Source: Bretschneidera sinensis (lineage: Eukaryota; Streptophyta; Magnoliopsida; Brassicales; Akaniaceae). From it: a DNA stretch of 64,000 nt. The number at the start of each line of letters is the position of its first letter. Position 1 is the first letter of the stretch. Below, in pieces: positions 10,436-21,658 of this stretch. A program made the position numbers and the translations under genes. The notes below the pieces were generated by a model. The model was not told the origin of the DNA. It was given only the letters and a program-made list of their open reading frames with translations, and ran no database searches. The stretch is taken from the NCBI GenBank assembly GCA_023935145.1, contig CM043700.1:139031328-139095327 (forward strand). Reading direction: 5' to 3'.

Positions 10436-13400
10436 ATGTTGATGCTCGTAGACTGTTCTAACTGCCACACGCCGTTGCAGCTGCCACCGGGTGCCAAGTC
10501 GATCCGCTGCGCACTCTGCCACGCCGTCACCTACGTAGCCGACCCTCGTTCCGTCCCGCCGCTTATGCCACAGCAACCTACCTCCGCATACCACCACGCG
10601 CCGCCAGCCCCGTCACCCTACAACAACGAGCCTCCTGGACGGCTGCCGTCGGCTCACGGCCGCAAGCGAGCAGTGATATGCGGCGTGTCGTATAAGAACA
10701 CCCGGTATGAGCTCAAGGGATGCCTTAATGATGCTAAGTGCATGAAGTACTTGCTTGTTAACCGGTTCAAGTTCCCTGAGTCCTCCATTGTCATGCTTAC
10801 TGGTAATTTCTGAAATTCTTTGCTTTTTTTCTTTTTTGTGTTATTTGCAGTATGAATTTTAGTTCTTTGTCCGATTTCTTACTTATTAGGTGGCTGATTA
10901 ATATTGCTGATTTTATTTTGCATTTTTTTATATAAAAAAATTATGGTTAATTGTTCAATTATAAATTCAATTTTTTTTTGTTAAGTGATGCAATATTGTT
11001 TGATTTTCGTCCTGATATTGATTCACTGAGTCCCTCTTGATGAAGAATAATTATAATTAAGAATTTATAAGGTTCAATGTCCTTTGATTTATCTGGAGGA
11101 GAAATACTCGTTTAAAAAGTATTTAATTTAGTTAGTTGTCTTGAATTTTTCCTCCTTCTTAGATAATCTTTTCTCCCCTGTTGTGGCAATTAAGGTGAAA
11201 ATTTGAAGCTTACATATAGTCATGCATTATGTTGTATATTTATTGAATTCTTATACATCAAGGTTCTCGATTGTGAGTTGAAAAAAAACGCTAAAACTTA
11301 AGACCATGTTAAAACTCAAGTTTTTTAAGTACTTTGTTTTAAAGTTTTCTCCTTGTGAGTTAGTGGCAATGTTTGGTTCCCATTTAAACCAGCTTTAAAT
11401 GGAGCTTTTTATGCATTCTGACATCTCAATTCATGTGAATTGCTACATTTCAATGATCCCTGAAGGAATAATCATAAAACAATCAAGAGAGATATGATAT
11501 AGTAAATGAAACAACGAAATGGCTAGCTTAGGTGCGACATATCAAGGTACCAATTGCCAAAAATGAGGAATTTCTGTTGTAATTTAATGGATAAGTCTGT
11601 AAAATATTTGGCAAGTTCGCTTGTGCAACTGTGACATTTACCATAGAACTGAGATAACTGATATCAAGAACAAGACAAGCAAAAAACGGAGGACATGCAA
11701 ATGACATTGTAAGAGATGTTAAAACAGAACCTGAAAATCTGGAAAAGTTGACCTTGAAAAGATTTTTATTTAGGATGAACGATAGGAGCATGACCGAGAC
11801 TCTTACTCCACATGGAGTTATAATGCAGAATAGTTCATTCATCTACGTTCAATAAAACTGACGTTTGTGTTCCGACGGAGGGACATACATAGTTGTTGTC
11901 CCATTTTGTGAACAACACATTTATTTGAGAATGCTTAGTATTTCTGGGGCCTCAAGTTTTATTGTTACTCCTCAGGTTTTGTAAGAAGTCTTTTAGAAGA
12001 TACCCTACTTCTATTCAACTATTGTTTTACTATGTACAGAAATAGTAAAAGCCAGTTAACTTACACACCATGGGCTGCCAGTAGGATTTTCTGCTGTTTT
12101 TTCTTTTTGAGTCTACAATATATTTTATTTGACGTGCTGTTCATGCTGATCTTTTGCAATTAATTTGCAGAAGAAGAATCTGATCATTTCAAGCGGCCAA
12201 CAAAATACAACATGAGGATGGCTTTGTATTGGCTTATGCAAGGTTGTCAACCAGGTGATTCCCTGGTGTTTCATTTTTCTGGTCATGGTGCACAACAGAG
12301 AGACTACAGTGGAGATGAGGTGGATGGTTATGATGAAACTCTTTGTCCATCGGACTTTGAGACTCAAGGAATGATTGTGGATGATGAAATTAATGCAACG
12401 ATTGTCAAGCCTCTTCCTCATGGGGTTAAGCTTCATGCAATTATAGACGCTTGCCATAGTGGCACTGTATTAGATTTACCATTTCTTTGTAGAATGGATA
12501 GGTTAGTCCTTTTCTGTTATTTTGTTACTTAAAATTTGATATACCTGGCATAAAATTTTGCAAAACAATGAAGTAAAAAGAAAAAGACCATCACCATAGT
12601 GTTTGTCAGTATATTCTGGTGTCCAATTGGATAGTATTCCATTATTTACCTGCTATCTGTATAATATTTATTCTTGCATTTACTTGCTTTCCTTGCATGT
12701 GTAGACAAGGGAGATATGTCTGGGAGGACCATCGCCCTCGCTCAGGTATGTGGAAAGGAACAAGTGGTGGAGAGGCCATTTCCTTCAGTGGCTGTGATGA
12801 TGATCAGATCTCTGCTGACACTTCGGTAAAGTCTTAGGCATAAATGCCAAACTTTTGATCAAACTAGTGTCAACGAAGTTCATTTTTTGGTCAAAATGGA
12901 CATAAAGATTAAAGCTAATGCATTTTTATTTTTGCACTTTTTTACAGGCCTTGTCAAGGATTACTTCCACAGGTGCAATGACTTATTCTTTCATTCAAGC
13001 CATTGAGCGTGGACATGCCAGTACATATGGGGGCATGCTAAATGCAATGAGGTCTACCATTCGTGACGCAAACAGTGGGCCTGAAGGTGGTCTTATGACG
13101 TCTCTTCTTACTATGCTCCTAACAGGAGGGAGTCTCAGTGGTGGACTAAGACAGGTATGCCTCTCAGGACTACCAATAGATCTGCACATATATGTCTTCC
13201 GTGCATAAAAAAAAAAAGGAAAAAGGTTCCAAAAAATATAGTCAAATGAGATTTGGGAAATAAAAGATCATATTAGAAAACAATTACATGAAATTTTCTG
13301 CTTTATAATGTTAAAGATGTGCGGTTAATTTAATTTGGCACAGGCTCATAATAAATGCAGCTTGCAGCTGTATGCATAACCAATATGGAGATAGTTAATT

Positions 13401-15561
13401 GTGAAGATAGATGATTAGTTGCAAGTGAAACAAAAGGTGGGGGTGTTTCATAGAAGAAATAAAATTTTATGGCAAGACTGCCTGGATGTTTATTACGAAA
13501 ACCAAGTTATACAGTCTCAAGGTTGTGTATTAATTTTCCAATCCTAATATGTATGTTGTAGAAAAGTAGGAGAAAAATACCAGATAACAAGAAAATAAAA
13601 TAGAACAATCCCAAACATATGGATCTTCTCAAATCACATGGAGCCACAACCCAATCACTAAGCGCAAAGAACAAACTCAATCACCGAGTTGTTTCGATTT
13701 CAATAAGAAATTGTTTTTCATAATTCATAAGCTAAATAAAAATAACTTAGGGATGACTCTTATATAGAGATCTTAAAACCCCTAGTCCTAGACTGATAAG
13801 GAAACTAACTTAAATATATTAAAATTTCCCAAACTTTAAGTACCCATAATATTTCTCAATTACATAATTATCTCCATAATTTAAAAAACCCAAATTCTTA
13901 GATTAAAATCCCTAATTCTAATTTTCATCATGTATTCCATCAATGTATGTATTAAGTCCCTAGTGATTTTAAAACATAATCACAATTTTAAGTATGGATC
14001 AATACATCCCATTTCAAAGTGTCTAAATGGTTTGTTGTACTTAATTAGCTATAAAAAATACTATCACTATAAGCATATATTGCAGAAAACTGACAAAAGG
14101 GCGAAGCTTAACCAAATCGTCAAATTTAAACTGTTTGAAATTTAAAAGTAACTTTTTAGAATTGTTTGTACTGACATAGAAAGGGCATAAGGCAATGAGA
14201 AGCTGGGATTTTATTTTTTAATACCAGTTAGTAACATGTACAATTTCAAAAGCCATTTTGATTCTGGAAAGACATAGAGTGAAAGAAATATTTATTAGAA
14301 ATTTGGCAGAAAGGAGTTTTATTTTCATACTGATCTAGGAATTCACAAAATGGTTGGGATCTGACTCTTATGCATACCTTTAAAATTTTGTAATGCTCGT
14401 GGGATGGGGCAGTTTTGGAGATTTTGCATTATTTATCATTTGTTCTTTGCACCTCAAATTTCAAGTAAGCCCCTTTTGCGTCTTAGAAGTAACTTTCCGT
14501 TTCTGGACAGTGTTAGAACAACAGGTATGCATAAAGCGATGATATTCTGCTTGCTCGTGCTGGGACACTGTTGTTATGTAGAGTATTATTATGTTGGATA
14601 GAGTCAGTGTTTCGTTGCCCATGCTTCTGCTTGTTAAGAAGTTAGAGAGTTGGAGATTATGGCATTCAAGGAAGTATAAGCTAAAAAGAACAGTAATTTC
14701 TGTACTTCATAATAAGACAGGAAGACTGACAAACTTACAACTAGCTATGAGACCGCTAATTGGTTGAGAGATTTAATCTTATATTTATTATTCAGGAGTT
14801 CGAAGGTTAAAAAATTTGATTCTTTCAAGATTGGTTTCTAATCTGACTTCTCTTAACTTTCCTTCCTATATTTATTTTCGTTATAAATGTATTGTCCGTA
14901 ATAGTCAAAGAAATTCAGAAGGAAACACAAAGGTCCTATCATTCTGAGAGCTAATTTGACGATTATGAATACACTGAGGTGAAATTCCTAATTGTTTGAA
15001 ACTATGATGTTGCTAACATAGAAGCTACTAATGATTTCGATCAGAAAACTTTCCAGCTATTGCTACATTGCCAACATAGGGTTCAGGGGCCTCAATTTAC
15101 CACATCGATACATTCAAAAGTGTTTACAACAGACTTTCGGACACGCAAATATACATGAACGCTACTGTAACATCCATTATCCATGCTTATGGTTTTTTCA
15201 TTGAATACCAGTTTGAATGCATGTGTAAAGACATTCTCATTAAGGTATAGAGTGTAGCTTATTGCTAATTGTGACCTCTTGAGGATTAATACATTGTTCA
15301 TTAACCCATAAGCATCATTCCACAACAAAGATCCCCCCCCCCTCCCCTTTTTCTCTCAAACCAATTTCATCTTTTATCTTGTAAAAGCTCGCAAGGTCTT
15401 TTACTTGCTATACATGCCTGTTGCATCTATTCTAATAAATTTTTAAGTCGATATCATGCTTTCTACTCTACTGATTATAAGATCTCTAATTTTTGCTGCA
15501 GGAACCCCAGTTAACTGCCAATGAGCCATTCGATGTGTACACAAAACCTTTCTCTTTGTAA
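10436..15561 (+). CDS. MC1: Type I metacaspase with LSD1-type zinc finger (metacaspase-1-like)
   Basis: Calcium-dependent cysteine protease that cleaves after Arg/Lys and acts in plant cell death and protein quality control. Five exons: 10436-10802, 12171-12501, 12705-12825, 12948-13154 and 15502-15561. Phases agree and give 361 aa, close to Arabidopsis MC1. Residues 7-32 form an LSD1-type zinc finger (CSNCHTPLQLPPGAKSIRCALC). A Pro-rich prodomain (about 40-75) follows, then the caspase-like domain from RKRAVICGVSY. The catalytic His is in FHFSGHGAQ (about His161) and the catalytic Cys in IIDACHSGT (about Cys217). The DDE and YDETLCPSD acidic segments are present. The C-terminus reads PQLTANEPFDVY then KPFSL. 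No lesion was found, so it is probably functional. Introns 1 and 4 are long (about 1.4 and 2.3 kb), and intron 4 carries a solo LTR. The symbol is by similarity; other type I paralogues are possible. Confidence 0.9.
13554..13942. mobile_element. Solo LTR in metacaspase intron 4
   Basis: A 389-bp segment starting TGTTGTAGAAAAG and ending ATTCCATCA, so it has the TG...CA ends of an LTR. It is flanked by a perfect 5-bp direct repeat ATGTA (13549-13553 and 13943-13947). A TATA-like TTATATAGAG lies near 13770. No internal retroelement sequence is present, as expected for a solo LTR left by LTR-LTR recombination. It was recognised by structure only; no sequence family match was made. Confidence 0.7.
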
Positions 15562-16442
15562 CTAGTCTAGAATTTGCTCCATGCTATTGCTTGTAAATTG
15601 TAATCTTTTTTGAGCATGCCCCTTGAATGTGTATAGTTCTTGAGAAAAACAATTTACTATCTTTTAGACCATAATTCTTTGTTACTATCATTTTCCCTAG
15701 GTAACTATTGATCACTCATCTTTTTTGAAATCTTGCAAGATAGATCTAATATGCGGTTGCCTTCTTCCTAGAAATAAGATTTCTACATTCAAAATTTCAG
15801 ATGAATGAACATGTATTGGAACTTTTTGTTGAATCAAACAAATGGGGGCACAGGAGAAAGATGTCAACATTTGCCATAAGTGGAACTGAGGTTTGGCTTG
15901 GCTTTGTGAATCATTCTGCTTTGTAAAATGATTTACTGATCTTTTAGGAAAGGCCAATCATTTCGGCTCAATTATGATTACAGGCTATGGTAAAAACTGT
16001 AAAGAGGAGGAAAATTGCTCTTCTTTGCGTAGCTGTGATTCTATACAAATGGATTTCACATGTATGCAAGTGAACAGTATAGTAACTTCGGGTTGGAGAG
16101 TACTGAAAAATTTATATGATTTTTTGTCTGGGAACAACTATATGCAGAGAAATTTTTGTTTTTTATTATCAATTATATATTTTTTAATGTACTAAAAGGC
16201 AACCGTTTGGTTTATGATTTATAAAAACCGTTTTTGAAACGTTGATTCCATACTTACAAGTCAGTAGAAAAAATTAGTTTTAAACGAAGTTAAAAACTGT
16301 TTAATATACTATAAAACAACAGTTTTTTTTTCTTCATAAATCCTTTGTATTGGGCCTAAAACAAAAATCACTTCGCTATTCCCCGAACGAATAGATAGGC
16401 CTCTCGTTGGAGTAGTATCAGTGGGTCCCTTTCAACACGACG

Positions 16443-16449
16443 ACGTGGC
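16443..16449 (+). promoter_or_regulatory. ACGTGGC (ABRE/G-box-like) about 200 bp before the RAF2-like start
   Basis: CGACGTGGCA matches the ACGTGGC core bound by plant bZIP factors. Its location just upstream of a gene whose Arabidopsis orthologue (SDIRIP1) acts in ABA signalling is suggestive but unproven. Confidence 0.35.
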
Positions 16450-16644
16450 ATTCACCCCAGCCACTAGTGATTGAACTGTCCTTAGACCGGCCTGTTAGAA
16501 CCAAACAAGCAAACCGGTTCAACGCAAAAAAACTCTTCAATCTTCATCAGCCACCAGATAAGCATAAACTAGGACAACAACACTCCTTCGTTCCTGGCTC
16601 CCATCACCAAAGGTAGTACAGAACAACCTTACACAACTACTTCC

Positions 16645-19147
16645 ATGGCCACTGTCCCTACCCACCTCTCCTCTGTCCTCCTCCCTCGCCTATTTTCTCC
16701 ACGTCACCACCTCATCGAGTTTTCTCTTCCAGCTCAGAGTCGACTCGCCTTGAAAATTCGGGCTCTGGGGGCTGATATGTTAGGTGATTTTGGGGCAAGA
16801 GACCCGTTCCCTGCAGAGATAGAGAGTGGATTTGCAGAAAAGGTACTGGGCAATGTTGACACTGAGCATAAGATCCTTATCCCCAATTTGTCTGCTCTCT
16901 CTCTTGCCCGGCAGGAGTGCACCCTTCTCCCTCCTCTGCAGTCTCCCATGTCAGTGGACGATGCTCAGAATCTGTTAAAGAAGGTGATTTTGCAATACCT
17001 GCTCTTTTTATTTATTTTGTCTTTCTTTCTTTTGGCACTATAGTTCATATACAAGCATAGATATTGACATATTGTATCAGTTGTTGTTAGTTCGCCATTG
17101 GTGATTGTATGTTGAACTAGGTGAAATTGAACTGCTCATGAGCAAAATTTTGCATTTTTGTCCACACAATGACAGATATTTTAGTCCATGACTTAAGCTG
17201 TTAAAAAAGTTAACTTTTTTGGGATAAGAAGCTGTGGAAGAAGATGAACTTGGAGTAACCATGTCCATCTTTTCGTTCGTTGGTAATTGAAAATTCAACT
17301 AGATAGAGTGTTGGTAAAATATTCTGTTCGGTTGACAATTATGCTTTGGAATTTAAGAGAACGGGTCTAACTTGGGTTTCTCTGTGTGATATTAGAACTT
17401 CTGTTCTCCATTTCCAATTTTCATATCTAAATTTCTGGAAATGGTGAACTCATGGAATTCACTTTTGGTTCTGTTCAAATATTTCTTTTGGGATGATTGG
17501 TTCTGTTTCAATTTGGTTTCAGATTTTATCTCTGAAGCTCTCTTAAAAGTGAAGAAACCAGTTACCTTTTAGATTTGTTTCAGAACTTGGAATATTTAAC
17601 TATGTTTTGGTATCTAATGATTTGGCAAATTCAAGTGAACAGTTTTTTTTCTCAGTATTGTCTTAACAATGTTACAACCTTTGGATATATCTGATGAGGC
17701 ACATTTTTTATGGCCATAATTTGTCAAATGTGGGATCCCTATGTGGTTTCTATTGAGTTGTATAATAGAACACATACTCTTAAATATTTGTAGTTTTCTC
17801 CTCCAAGCTTGATAAGGTGAAAAAAATTTGCCCGTCGTATCTCTATTTTCTCTCAATTTCTATCTCTACCAGATCTCTACTCATCCACGCCTTTTTTCTT
17901 CCTCTCTTCTCCATCTTCCTCCTCCCTCTATTTTCTCTCTCCTCCCCCTATTTTCTTTCTCTCCTCCCCAATATCCTCCGTAGCAGCATTGTAGAAGCAT
18001 TGCCGCCACTGTAGCAGAGACGCACTGCCACCTTGACTGTTTTCCTCCTCTTCTCTCTCCTATAGCTTTTCACTCTACTTCTCTTTCTACAACTATTTGC
18101 TTTAGATCTGAATATTTGGGTTGTGTATGCATAAATCTTTGTTAGTTTTAATGGATTTGGATTGTGAGTAAAGGAAATTGATGTGGGGGGTGGATAATTA
18201 GCATTCAATTCAATTCAGTTACGTTTTCTGAACCAAATGTGGCGATGCTCTTAAATATTTTTAGTTTTATCCTCCATGCTTGATAAGGTGAATGAAATGT
18301 TCAGGTAAACACACAATGCTTACTAGTTACTATAGGAAAGAGTAATGGACATTTCAAACAAATTCTCAACTAAAAGGCTACGATAAAATGTTTGAGGCAT
18401 GAGAATATGGTTATAATGTCATTTGAAGCAGCATGTTTCCTGGAATCATATCATATACTACCAATTTATGGATTTCTTTACCTAGATTGGTAATCCGTAG
18501 TGCATTTTTCTGGGTAGGTTGTTGGCTGGAGGTTATTGGAAGAAGAAGGTGGGCTTAAACTACAATGCTTGTGGAAGCTGAGAGATTTCAAATGCGGGGT
18601 TGAACTTGTCAATAGGATTTATAAGGTTGCAGAATCTGCTAGGCATTTCCCAAATCTCCACTTGGAACAACCCAATCAAGTTAGAGCTGAACTATGGACT
18701 GCTGCCATTGGTATGTTTTTCCATTTAACATTTTCCCTTGCCCATCTATAAAAGTTTATCCTTATACACTTGTTCAGATACTGGATTTAGTTGCATCAGG
18801 CATATCATTCCCTTGAAATAAAGTGTGTTTGGATTGAGGGGCAATGAAAGGAAAGGAAAGGAAGGGTACACATAACTCTTCATAAAATTTAAAATTTAAT
18901 AAAGAAGTACATATATCATTTTTTTTCCTTTCCCTCCATTCTCCTCAATCCAAACATGTCCTTACCAAACCCGCTTTTAACTTTAAGCTTGTTATGCTTT
19001 CAACTGTTCTTATACAGACCATGAATTTTTTTTTTTTTTTTTATCTTAATTGCAGGAGGCTTGAGCATGAATGATTTCATTGTAGCTGCCAAAATAGATG
19101 AGATCAAAACATCGGATCTTGTCCCCAGAAAGAGAATTTGGGCATAG
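16645..19147 (+). CDS. RAF2: Pterin-4a-carbinolamine dehydratase-like plastid protein (RAF2/SDIRIP1-like, At5g51110 type)
   Basis: Members of this plant DCoH-like group assist Rubisco assembly in the chloroplast (RAF2), and the Arabidopsis protein is also known as SDIR1-interacting SDIRIP1. Three exons: 16645-16983, 18518-18710 and 19056-19147, giving 207 aa. The first 40 residues are Ser/Arg/Pro-rich without acidic residues, like a plastid transit peptide. SPMSVDDAQNLLKK then leads into the DCoH domain: VVGWRLLEEEGGLKLQCLW, DFKCGVELVNRIYKVAE, HFPNLHLEQPNQVRAELWT, GGLSMNDFIVAAKIDEIKTS and a C-terminal PRKRIWA. The catalytic-type HHP of true dehydratases reads HFP here. Phases are 0 and 1 and agree. 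No lesion was seen. Intron 1 (about 1.5 kb) holds a pair of 46-bp direct repeats, and intron 2 holds a MITE. The symbol is by similarity. Confidence 0.85.
17777..18293. repeat. Direct repeats bounding a pyrimidine-rich block inside RAF2-like intron 1
   Basis: CTCTTAAATATTT..TAGTTTT..TCCTCCA..GCTTGATAAGGTGAA occurs at 17777-17822 and again at 18248-18293, with about 3 mismatches and a spacing of 471 bp. The 425 bp between are unlike the rest of the intron: TCTCTC/CCTCC-rich, then GC-richer near 17990-18060. This may be a local duplication or an insertion with a target-site-like repeat; the origin is unknown. Confidence 0.7.
18825..18958. mobile_element. Tourist-like MITE in RAF2-like intron 2
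   Basis: The inverted ends GTGTGTTTGGATTGAGGGG and (reverse complement of the right end) ACATGTTTGGATTGAGGAG are followed inward by AATGAAAGGAAAGG and AATGGAGGGAAAGG. The element is about 135-145 bp, non-coding. Its TGTTTGG-type ends resemble PIF/Harbinger MITEs. The target duplication is not clear. Confidence 0.6.
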
Positions 19148-21315
19148 TATATATCACTGTAACATCCGTAAACAAACTTCATTAGAAAAATACTTTTTTG
19201 ATGAACAAATTTTGTTCATTTATTTCATGCAATATTAGACAAGTTTGCATTATTCCAAAATCGATTGTTATAACAAGAGTATATATGTAACAGGGAAATG
19301 ATTTGTGCATGAGCAAATTTTACAATATTTTTTCATAAAATGTGTAGAGTGAACCTTTTAGGTGGGCACCGTGAAATCTGTTTACCGTCTTCTCCAACAA
19401 GAGCTTGGACCTTTGAAGTCTTGTCGATCTGTGCATTTTCAACAACAAAGTTGAATTGTTTTTTCAACTCCTCAATTTTCTGAATTTTTATCGTCAGATA
19501 CCATTTGTTGAATCGGGTTCACTTCCGTTCGATCAAATTTTTTTTATTTTAATCGAGTTTTCAATACAGTCTAATTCGAATACTTAAATCATCAATACTT
19601 CTACTACTTGTACTAAGCATACCATATTCACATACTTTTTTTATAAAAAAAAAAAGAAGTGAAAACAGGATTAAATCTGCCATTTTCGTATCACCTAAGT
19701 TTGTGTTGGGATTAGGATAAGTGGAGAATATATCATTGTTATTGTTATGTAGAAAGAAATTTTTATTTTTTCGTACGTTAAAAAACAAAAAATTAATACT
19801 ATTAAAAGTCAATTTTTATATGCAACAAAAATTTTATATTGCTATTCTTTATTGTAAAAAGATATATTTAAGATATAATATTCATCAAAAAATATTGGTT
19901 AAATAGATAGATTCGTTCGAAACTCTATTGATAATTTTAAAATTTTTTATTGATAACATCGTAAATATGAAATCTAAAAAATAATATTACTCAGTAAAAA
20001 TAAAATTTAAAATTATCAACAAAAATCTGAACATACCCAATCAAATCATGAATTGCTCGGATTCTCCACTGATCCTGGTCCCAGCACAAACTTAGATGAT
20101 ACAAAAACCGCAGACTTAATCCTATTTTCATTTTTCAAAAAGGCATGTGAGTATGGCATGCTTAGTGCCAGCAGTAGAACAACTACTACCGAAAGCAGCT
20201 ATCTTTGAGAATAATTTCCCATGTTTCCTGTTCCTGTATCTTGAACTACCAAAGTAAACATAATGAAAATTGTATAATTTAATTAAGGCTTAATTACACA
20301 AAAAAAATTGTGATTATTATATCTTTAAAAAATATTTTGAGTTTTTTTGACAAAAAATACACTATGATATGTTTTCATTAGTAAAAAATATTTTATAGTT
20401 GACTAAAATAAAATAAACATATCAGAGTATTTTTTACCAACATAAATATATCATGGAGTTTTTTGCTAACAAAAACATTATTTTTAAAAAAAAAATTAAT
20501 CATAATGTATTTTTTACCACGAAAAACACTTCGAAGTATTTTTAAAAATATAATCAACCATATAGTATTTTTTATAATTAAACTTATAATTAATTAAAAA
20601 AATGTAATTGAGTTTACTTTAAAACTTAAGACTGACTAATATGTAGAAATTAGAACAATCTATTTATAATCACATGTTTTTGTCATCAATAGAATTTTAA
20701 ACTCATAAAAATTCAACCTAATTGGTAGTAGGTTGAGGTTTTAACTCGACTGCAGCTTAATCATCTCATGACCTAATTAACCAATCAAATCGGTTTGAAT
20801 CAATTTATTTTTTTGAGTTTCACATTTTTTTTCAATTTAACAATTAATTCAAATATATTGCGTACGAAAAAGATATCTTATTATAACAATTCATCATTCA
20901 TTAATTTCAATTTAAATCGATACAAAAATTTAGTTAAATTTTACAAATTATTATTCACAAGTTTCTTTAAATCACTTAACAAAAACTAACTTAATTTAAA
21001 ACAAGTCGTACAAAAAATAAATAAATACTGAATTTTAAAAATAGTTAATAAATCAAATTCTTTAAATCTATAACATCAACTCACTACAACCAACAAATAC
21101 CTTGCAAATTATATATATTATAAATATATATAAATTAATAAACATATATATACTTACTGGATTATCGATTTAAGTAAAATTATGAAATTTGAAATTTCTC
21201 AGCCCAAAATCAAACCGGCACGTCGGCAACATTTGCAGTAAGAGAGTTGTTTTGCGCACACAAAAGAATGAAGCTTAGTATCCTATTATAAAATGTTATC
21301 TCCTACAAAGCGTAC

Positions 21316-21390
21316 TACACTAGTGTACTGCGCACATAATAGCAGTACACTAGTGTACTGCGCACATAATAGTAGTACACTAGTACTCAC
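21316..21390. repeat. 30-bp tandem repeat with embedded palindrome, upstream of Fe-SOD
   Basis: About 2.3 copies of a 30-bp unit starting at 21316, 21346 and 21376. Each of the first two units contains TACACTAGTGTACTGCGCAC. With the preceding G, copy 2 gives the perfect 14-bp palindrome GTACACTAGTGTAC. The block lies about 270-340 bp before the ATG. Confidence 0.85.
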
Positions 21391-21420
21391 TGTAATATCG
21401 TACAACTCACCGAAATCTAG

Positions 21421-21590
21421 TACCACATTTTGCCATGGCGTGGGTCCAAGAACGTGGCGGATTAGCACTCGTCCATCCTATTGCGAAAGTGCTGATGCGC
21501 GGAGGAAACCAAGGATGCAGCAGATTTGACCCCGAACTCTTACCATTTTTTTAATGAATGGACGTGGCGGATTAACAGTCGTCCATCCTT
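21421..21590 (+). promoter_or_regulatory. Duplicated ACGTGGC-containing segment in Fe-SOD upstream region
   Basis: ACGTGGCGGATTA..A.TCGTCCATCCT occurs twice (from 21452 and from 21562), about 110 bp apart; both copies are preceded by a TACCA-T-rich stretch. The shared ACGTGGC is an ABRE/G-box-type core for bZIP proteins. A regulatory role is inferred from position and motif only. Confidence 0.45.
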
Positions 21591-21658
21591 AGATTGAAGA
21601 TATCCCTTGCGTTTCACAAAATTTAAAACATTGGAAGGCCGAAAGAGGGGAAAAAGAG

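Larger units (their letters stand above)
19148..21658. other. Intergenic between RAF2-like gene and Fe-SOD
   Basis: About 2.5 kb of AT-rich DNA with no gene supported. Includes an AT-rich dispersed repeat copy at about 19905-20040. The last 400 bp before the Fe-SOD start contain two sets of short direct repeats (separate entries). Confidence 0.5.

Noticed and set aside
12125..12457. 110-codon frame antisense to metacaspase exon 2
   Set aside because: Mirror frame of a well-supported exon.
15331..15348. C-rich run in metacaspase intron 4 as a G-quadruplex or terminator
   Set aside because: A single homopolymer-like tract without the spaced G-runs needed on either strand.
21316..21390. 30-bp repeats as a CRISPR array
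   Set aside because: Repeats are directly adjacent with no spacers, only about 2.3 copies, in a plant nuclear genome.
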